Assembly (NCBI GenBank): GCA_964612565.1
Contig: CAZTDP010000013.1
Span: 1 to 14,896 of the forward strand
DNA from: CAZTDP01 sp964612565
GTDB lineage: Bacteria; Patescibacteriota; WWE3; UBA101185; UBA10185
Direction: 5' to 3'
Length of the DNA stretch: 14,896 nucleotides
Part shown: piece after piece, positions 12,701-14,896 of the stretch
How the letters are laid out: each line of letters begins with the position of its first letter
Position numbering within the stretch: position 1 is the first letter of the stretch
Position numbers and translations under genes: made by a program
The notes under the pieces: generated by a model
The model's database searches: none
What the model saw: only the letters and a program-made list of their open reading frames with translations
What the model was told of the DNA's origin: nothing

Positions 12701-14896
12701 ATACGCATATTTACCCGATACGTAAACGCCCGTGCTCGCATTACTCCCTGCAGTAGTGTACTGTCCGACAAGTGATGGAGAGGTAGGATCGCTTATGTCA
12801 ACTATTCTTAGTCCCTCGGTATAATCGGCGACATACGCATATTTACCGGACACATAGACATCACGTGCATCAGAGGAACTATAAGTACCTACCAACGATG
12901 GTGATGCGGGGTTACTAATGTCAATCACTCTAAGACCGTCCGTGCTGTAGGTTACGTACGCATATTTACCTGATACGTAAACGCCGAGAGCATATCCGCT
13001 GGTGTTGTACGTGCCTACCGACGATGGTGATGCGGGGTTACTTATATCTATTATGCGTAATCCGGCGGAAAAATCAGCCACATACGCATATTTACCCGAT
13101 ACGTAAACATCGTTAGCAGCACCGACGGTGTTGTATGTACCTGCCAATGTTGGGTCGCCGGAAGCAGTATGTGTAAAGTTACCTCCGACCAAGGTAAGCT
13201 TTGACGATGGGGCAGTTGTACCAAGACCTACCATGCCCGTATCTGTGACGTAGATACCGGAATTTTGCAACGCACCTGTTCCATCCCATCTCGCAAGGTA
13301 ATTATCGATTCCCGTTCCTGTTACGGCGCCTATTCCGGAAATGCTTGTGCATTTCCAGACACCTCCGGTTGCGTCCCAGGCCAGTACTTGGTTTGTAGAA
13401 CAGCCTCCTATAAGCCTTAACCCATCGGATACAACTTCTAAACCCGAATTGCTGGATGTCACTGATGTTGTTCCTGCAGTAGCAGTGTCTAAAGTAATGT
13501 TATCTGCATTTACGGTAATACCGTTTCCGGCCCCAATATTGAGTGTTACTACTCCGTTTGTACCGCCGTCAGTTAGTCCGTTTCCTGCGGTCACGCCGGT
13601 TGTTGCGTATGTTGAAATGTTGCCTGAGTCAATAAGTGTTCCTGATCTACCATCCAGCAAGTTAAGCTCGGATGCTGTTAATGTTGCATTCACCCCATCT
13701 AATACATTTAACTCTGTAGCTGAAGCTGTAACTTGAGAGCCGGCAATGAATAGGGTAGACACATTCGCCGATCCTGCTACGTTTAAGTTGTATCCTTGTG
13801 CTGTTGTTCCTATACCAAGATTTCCTGCCAAGTAGCTTGGAGATGTGGATGATGAATATATTCCAAAGTCCCAGTTGTTCCCGGTCAAATTTATTCCATA
13901 TGCGTTGCCGCTGTTGTTTGCAGTAGGATTTTCTAATAGGATTCCATTATATTGATACGACGAGTTGTTGGCTGGAGTACTGCTGTTTATGCGTAAACTG
14001 CTGTAATTTCCAGAAGGATCGGCGGGGTTGATATTAAAGGCAACCGTAGACGTTGGGCTACCTCCGGTTACTATTGTGCTTCCCACAGAAGCATAAAGTG
14101 ACCCTGCGCTTAGGCCTCCGTTTATTATGTATCTCGCGAATCCCAATCCTCCCGTACCAGTTCCGTCTAAGGTTACTGCCCCGGTAGAGCTTACGCTCAC
14201 GGTCATATATTTACTTGCATCGTAGCCGATTCTTAACTGTGGACTGCTGGTGCCTTGTAGCGTGAGCAGATTGGATGGGTCTGTTGTTCCTATACCAACA
14301 TTACCCAAGTCATCGGCGTATACACTTGAATTTTGCAACGCACCCGTTCCATCCCATCTCGCAAGGTAGTTATCAACACCGCTTCCTCCCAACCCTGAAG
14401 ATGCAGTCGTGCATTTCCATAAACTGTTGGTTGCGTCCCACGAAAGTGTCTGATCTGCGGAGCATCCTCCAAGTAATCTGAGCCCGTCGCTTCCTATCTC
14501 CAGTCCAGAGTTGGAAGAGGTGGTTGATGTGGTACCGGTTGTTGCCACATCAAGTGCCAGACTTACTGCCCCAGGTCCTGTGCCCCCGCTAAGTCCTGTT
14601 CCTAGTGAAAGAGATGTAAGGGAGTATGATCCAATGTTGTTTGTATCCAGTAGTGTTCCTGTTCTTCCATCCAGCAGATTAAGTTCGGATGCCACTAATG
14701 TTGCATTTACTCCATCCAATACATTTAACTCTGTAGCCGAAGCTGTAACTTGGCTTCCTGCTATGAATAGGGTAGACACGTTTGCTGATCCTGCTACGTT
14801 TAAGTTGTATCCTTGTGCCGTTGTTCCAATACCAAGATTTCCTGCCAAGTAGCTTGGAGATGTGGATGATGAATATATTCCAAAGTCCCAGTTGTT
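6527..14896 (-). CDS. Giant modular surface/fibre protein with beta-propeller, beta-helix and S74 domains (5' partial)
   Basis: A single open frame of 2,789 codons runs to the right window edge; the N-terminus, and any signal peptide, lie outside (a TTG at 14848 is internal to the repeat, not a start). Numbering from the first visible codon: tail-fibre-like modules (GIGTT...P motifs, ATELNVLDG/ASELNLLDG repeats, Cys-pair motifs) at 1-575; seven LVIVD repeats at about 581-879; further fibre modules; a right-handed beta-helix at about 1179-1505; fibre modules to about 2340; an S74 chaperone domain at 2363-2448; then a coiled-coil segment, Ser-rich linkers and a C-terminal beta domain. The GIGTT-type motif occurs about twelve times. 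Composition is rich in Gly, Ser, Thr and Asn and poor in Cys, as in extracellular beta-structured proteins. No enzymatic active site is seen apart from the S74 Ser/Lys pair. It is most likely a secreted trimeric fibre or adhesin that mediates contact with other cells or surfaces; a prophage tail fibre is less likely because no phage genes are near. The gene points away from the window edge toward rplL and its promoter is not visible. Confidence 0.9.
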   Translation of the reverse strand, partial: NNWDFGIYSSSTSPSYLAGNLGIGTTAQGYNLNVAGSANVSTLFIAGSQVTASATELNVLDGVNATLVASELNLLDGRTGTLLDTNNIGSYSLTSLSLGTGLSGGTGPGAVSLALDVATTGTTSTTSSNSGLEIGSDGLRLLGGCSADQTLSWDATNSLWKCTTASSGLGGSGVDNYLARWDGTGALQNSSVYADDLGNVGIGTTDPSNLLTLQGTSSPQLRIGYDASKYMTVSVSSTGAVTLDGTGTGGLGFARYIINGGLSAGSLYASVGSTIVTGGSPTSTVAFNINPADPSGNYSSLRINSSTPANNSSYQYNGILLENPTANNSGNAYGINLTGNNWDFGIYSSSTSPSYLAGNLGIGTTAQGYNLNVAGSANVSTLFIAGSQVTASATELNVLDGVNATLTASELNLLDGRSGTLIDSGNISTYATTGVTAGNGLTDGGTNGVVTLNIGAGNGITVNADNITLDTATAGTTSVTSSNSGLEVVSDGLRLIGGCSTNQVLAWDATGGVWKCTSISGIGAVTGTGIDNYLARWDGTGALQNSGIYVTDTGMVGLGTTAPSSKLTLVGGNFTHTASGDPTLAGTYNTVGAANDVYVSGKYAYVADFSAGLRIIDISNPASPSSVGTYNTSGYALGVYVSGKYAYVTYSTDGLRVIDISNPASPSLVGTYSSSDARDVYVSGKYAYVADYTEGLRIVDISDPTSPSLVGQYTTAGSNASTGVYVSGKYAYVADGIYGLRIVDISNPASPSLVNTYDTNGSASDVYVSGRYAYVAGNSFGLQVINVGNPASLTLTDTYDTSGTSYGVYVSGKYAYVADYTSGLQVINISNPADLSLAGTYNTSGYANDVYVSGKYAYVADDGDGLQIIDINGIETPSLYAGNIATNAVTVTENIDIGNNLYVRNGINIGSGGILSQGNLAVAGSANVSTLFIAGSQVTASATELNVLDGVNATLTASELNLLDGRTGTLLDTNNVATQLSAWDQLASDDLTTGTTFAGDITGAYNNLQIAASSVGPNELANTTVTSGSYGSATEIPVITVDADGRLTNVTTQSISAESPLTFGNGLTRNVNAISLGGTLSTLTTLNLNSNDFGFYGTGSIGIGTTSPSHKLDVVGDIGVSGSLYLAGATSSPSTTEGTMYYDTDDDQLKVYANGKWQADRTTATVIVAATDSKNPEKADFVADGTDDNVTIESAISALPAVGGTVVLLEGTYSIGDTAGDGIDITRSTFSLVGTGRGTILQRAGDTASADGIITVGNGGSTNVTDVTISSLAVDGVKATYAGSENRGIYLNNNVDRTTIEKVYVHDNDGEGIYVHGSTTDSDDNTITTSDIRNNDGTGIAVVGANKTIVEGNIVYGNGNSGMNIAGDVDTVGSIISNNVIEANLSHGVTGNAYHTTFTGNTFRNNTSTYGSAIDIVGNYNNFTSNNINGNWFGLYVLGDYNSIVGNNFHNNLDTALTLGYSADYNIVSGNTITDTTGGSQAVSVSSGATYNYLSDNKYSGTGASTISDSGTGTIYSSQLANSGADLLFTPSGNVGIGIINPSYKLHVAGSANVSDLFIAGSRVSAAAGELNILDGATISTTELNLLDNRTGTLVDTNNISSYALTSLTAGSGLTGGTGPGATTLSVDATTTGTTSVTSSNSGLEATATGLRLLGGCTDGQSLSWDATNQVWKCAAGGGISGSGSAGQISIWSGTAALTGTNSFWWDTGNSRLGIGTTAPASQLNLLGTDTTAGQFRISYDAANYTKFAVDSTGALTLSNNGTNTVKFGATNTEFYVPTTFSASGDVSMAYDLLFTNQTSSQIESYGPFSIIAGENSESNSLTLKTYNAGNIIADLTGTGKVLLTGTDTTLGFDTRTGTDTDYWMGVIDDAAADDDDIFAIGKGLISGTNPYFVLNASGNVGIGTTSPSTKFEVSGSAPVLRITDNRDITWTVGDVMAGLEFYSLDNSGNYPAASTAIKSMVESTFGNSQGLGFFVSNDTANPVERMRLSNGGYLGIGTTSPATTLDIVGSTGLRLRDVVTNASSKRGIIVGGHYTNTEEDVLMMAVDSTNDNNIVRFGGGPSISKNAATLITFSTAANNTTVDGTERLRIDSSGNVGIGTSAPIAQLDVAGTAWLRGAAANQGLYVSGSGTVGIGTTAPSATTRLTIENLSPALLGDGVDITLNDPAGDSYNSALFNTLTVDSAAGGESYGTMVGVYNYGELSANWKDLIGIQNDLTTTSSVTSATVARSMGLANTIAINGHATNARGFGMYNDMTTANDAYAQDLYGNYSKLITYSSDNAYHNYATSNSASTGGTQYAYYGNLTPGTATKWGVYMVGEATNYFSGAVGIGLSNPSYVFQVKVPGSSPTGYVSATGAWATTSDARMKKNITTLGNELDKIMQTRPVRFDFNSDKTEGTGKHIGLIAQEFEAVFPEFVTTDKEGYKGISYEAVTPVLIKGIQELNNKIGDLGISTTGDLTGTSIGYADGSYNVIASDGSTVSTNGVFAGAAVGELNVGDLTAQDGSFASLKVAGKSLDETIQDKINIALESYTSESTTSASGEIDGLSQRLMALEQLVLGTTSESSESSSSGAGSDLLANLSNFFNIFTLGDNDAVEIASDVNILGDLTVNNLYLTGDFSAGQVKIDSLNNSLQINGPSCYNESTESLNNELCDMQTLFIQKNLAGNIDFMDGKVIILADGTVKVNGAIEAKEVVAGTFTVKESSSSSSEDNTSDSSVGSAVIEAGNNSITIDNTLVENNSKIFVTATSSTNGQALIVSQKTEGESFMVELDNNASEDVTFDWWIVNVR
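7195..7350 (-). other. Coiled-coil segment and Ser-rich linker after the S74 domain
   Basis: The segment from LDETIQDKINIALESYTSES to DGLSQRLMALEQLVLG shows spaced hydrophobics typical of a trimeric coiled coil, followed by a Ser/Glu-rich linker (TTSESSESSSSGAGS). Its position directly after the chaperone domain suggests a trimer stalk. Confidence 0.45.
7553..7810 (-). other. Peptidase S74 / intramolecular chaperone domain
   Basis: The motif SDARMKKNI begins at Ser 2363 (codon 7808-7810), with Lys five residues later, the same spacing as the Ser/Lys pair that performs self-cleavage in phage endosialidase chaperone domains. The rest of the domain is present: RPVRFDFNSD, KHIGLIAQEFEAVFPEFVTT, GYKGISYEAVTPVLIKGIQE and LNNKI. 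In phage proteins this domain trimerises and folds beta-rich fibres, then cuts itself off just before the Ser. Here about 340 residues follow the domain, where phage versions normally end. Confidence 0.88.
10101..10255 (-). repeat. ELNLLDG module, diverged copy
   Basis: This is the most diverged of four copies of the module (SANVSDLFIAGSRVSAAAGE, LNILDG, TTELNLLDNRTGTLVDTN). The DNA keeps phrases such as atgaatag and acattggctgatcc shared with the other copies at 11972-12133, 13621-13781 and 14637-14798. Its spacing and its neighbours (a GIGT motif on one side, the GGC...KC motif on the other) match the other copies. Confidence 0.75.
10382..11362 (-). other. Right-handed beta-helix domain (NosD / pectate-lyase-like)
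   Basis: The domain opens with ADFVADGTDDNVTIESAISA and GGTVVLLEGTYSIGD, the typical N-terminal cap of right-handed beta-helix proteins, then about 300 residues of short Asn/Gly-rich rungs such as NTITTSDIRNNDGTGIAVVG, NIVYGNGNSGMNIAG, NNVIEANLSHGVTGN, NNFTSNNINGNWFGLYVLG and NNFHNNLDTALTLG. No catalytic set of a polysaccharide lyase is evident, so a structural or sugar-binding role is as likely as an enzymatic one. Confidence 0.8.
11972..12133 (-). repeat. ELNLLDG module, third copy
   Basis: It encodes SANVSTLFIAGSQVTASATE, LNVLDGVNATLTASELNLLD and GRTGTLLDTNN, at protein level nearly identical to the copies at 13621-13781 and 14637-14798. DNA identity is high but with scattered silent changes. 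The module lies directly after the beta-propeller on the protein. Confidence 0.85.
12260..13156 (-). repeat. Seven LVIVD repeats (beta-propeller)
   Basis: Seven consecutive units of about 42-44 residues follow the pattern GTYNTSG-x-A-x-DVYVSGKYAYVAD, then GLRIIDISNPASPSLV. The YVSGKYAYVA core is kept in all seven (one has R for K, one ends YVT, one YVAG). The last unit ends in ETPSL in place of the NPASPSL linker, marking the domain boundary. These match LVIVD-type beta-propeller repeats, known from surface proteins and usually taken as protein or ligand binding. Seven units would close a single seven-bladed propeller. Confidence 0.88.
13621..13879 (-). repeat. Long direct repeat, inner copy (pair with 14638-14896)
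   Basis: This stretch, covering the ELNLLDG module, the AGNLGIGTTAQGYNLNVAGS segment and NNWDFGIYSSSTSPSYL, matches the last 259 bases of the window about 1,017 bases further on (339 codons, in frame). The last 60 bases (NNWDFG to GNLG) are nearly base-for-base identical, while the module part carries scattered changes. This indicates in-frame duplication of a 339-codon unit. Confidence 0.9.
14638..14896 (-). repeat. Long direct repeat, outer copy, cut by window edge
   Basis: This is the partner of the repeat at 13621-13879. It encodes NNWDFGIYSSSTSPSYLAGN, LGIGTTAQGYNLNVAGSANV, then STLFIAGSQVTASATELNVL and the ELNLLDGRTGTLLDTNN end. Because the window ends inside it, at the same codon where the inner copy's NNWDFG begins, at least one more related unit probably continues beyond the edge. 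Confidence 0.9.

Noticed and set aside
14846..14848. TTG as the start codon of the giant gene
   Set aside because: The frame stays open through the 16 codons to the window edge, and those codons match the same place in the inner repeat copy, so the TTG is an internal Leu codon.
6527..14896. Variable protein of a diversity-generating retroelement
   Set aside because: CPR genomes often carry such systems, but no reverse transcriptase, template repeat or adenine-linked mutation pattern is visible, and the repeats differ by scattered mainly silent changes.
6527..14896. Prophage tail-fibre locus
   Set aside because: The S74 and GIGTT modules are phage-like, but there are no capsid, tail, integrase or lysis genes, and the neighbours are ribosomal and metabolic genes.

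Overview
The window looks like a piece of a Candidate Phyla Radiation (Patescibacteria) chromosome, possibly of the Microgenomates type. This is an inference from three things: a compact glycan-storage gene set beside rplJ-rplL, a giant low-cysteine surface protein built from phage-tail-like and beta-propeller modules, and sparse Shine-Dalgarno use. Stop codons include TGA (positions 1317-1319, 2810-2812, 5974-5976), so UGA is not reassigned and a code-25 lineage (Gracilibacteria/SR1) is unlikely. No rRNA, tRNA, CRISPR array, transposase or reverse transcriptase is visible.

Positions 1-86 are non-coding and hold a duplicated short hairpin sequence and a candidate -10 box. Positions 87-5219 (+ strand) are a tight four-gene block for alpha-glucan metabolism: two adjacent GH57 proteins joined by an ATGA overlap, a GT5 glycogen synthase (glgA) and a galactose-1-phosphate uridylyltransferase-like protein (galT). 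Gaps are -4, 47 and 14 bases, so they probably make and remodel a glycogen-like polymer, with the GalT-like enzyme feeding or draining sugar nucleotides. No glgC is present here.

Positions 5220-5454 hold a promoter candidate, an L10-leader RNA and an attenuator terminator. The start of the leader is exactly complementary (9 bp) to the loop and 3' arm of the terminator, which gives a readable antiterminator/terminator switch. Downstream lie rplJ (L10) and rplL (L7/L12), closed by a strong intrinsic terminator at 6483-6518. The usual neighbours rplK-rplA and rpoB-rpoC are absent from the window.

Positions 6527-14896 (- strand, convergent) are one uninterrupted reading frame of 2,789 visible codons, open at the right window edge. 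Its N-terminus lies outside. From the visible N-terminal side it contains repeated ELNLLDG/GIGTT tail-fibre-like modules, a seven-unit LVIVD beta-propeller, a right-handed beta-helix region, more GIGTT modules, an S74 intramolecular chaperone domain with its Ser/Lys pair, then about 340 further residues with coiled-coil, Ser-rich linkers and a C-terminal beta domain ending in a WWIV-type motif. All eight visible cysteines fall into four regularly placed pairs. It is most likely a very large secreted or surface adhesin/fibre.
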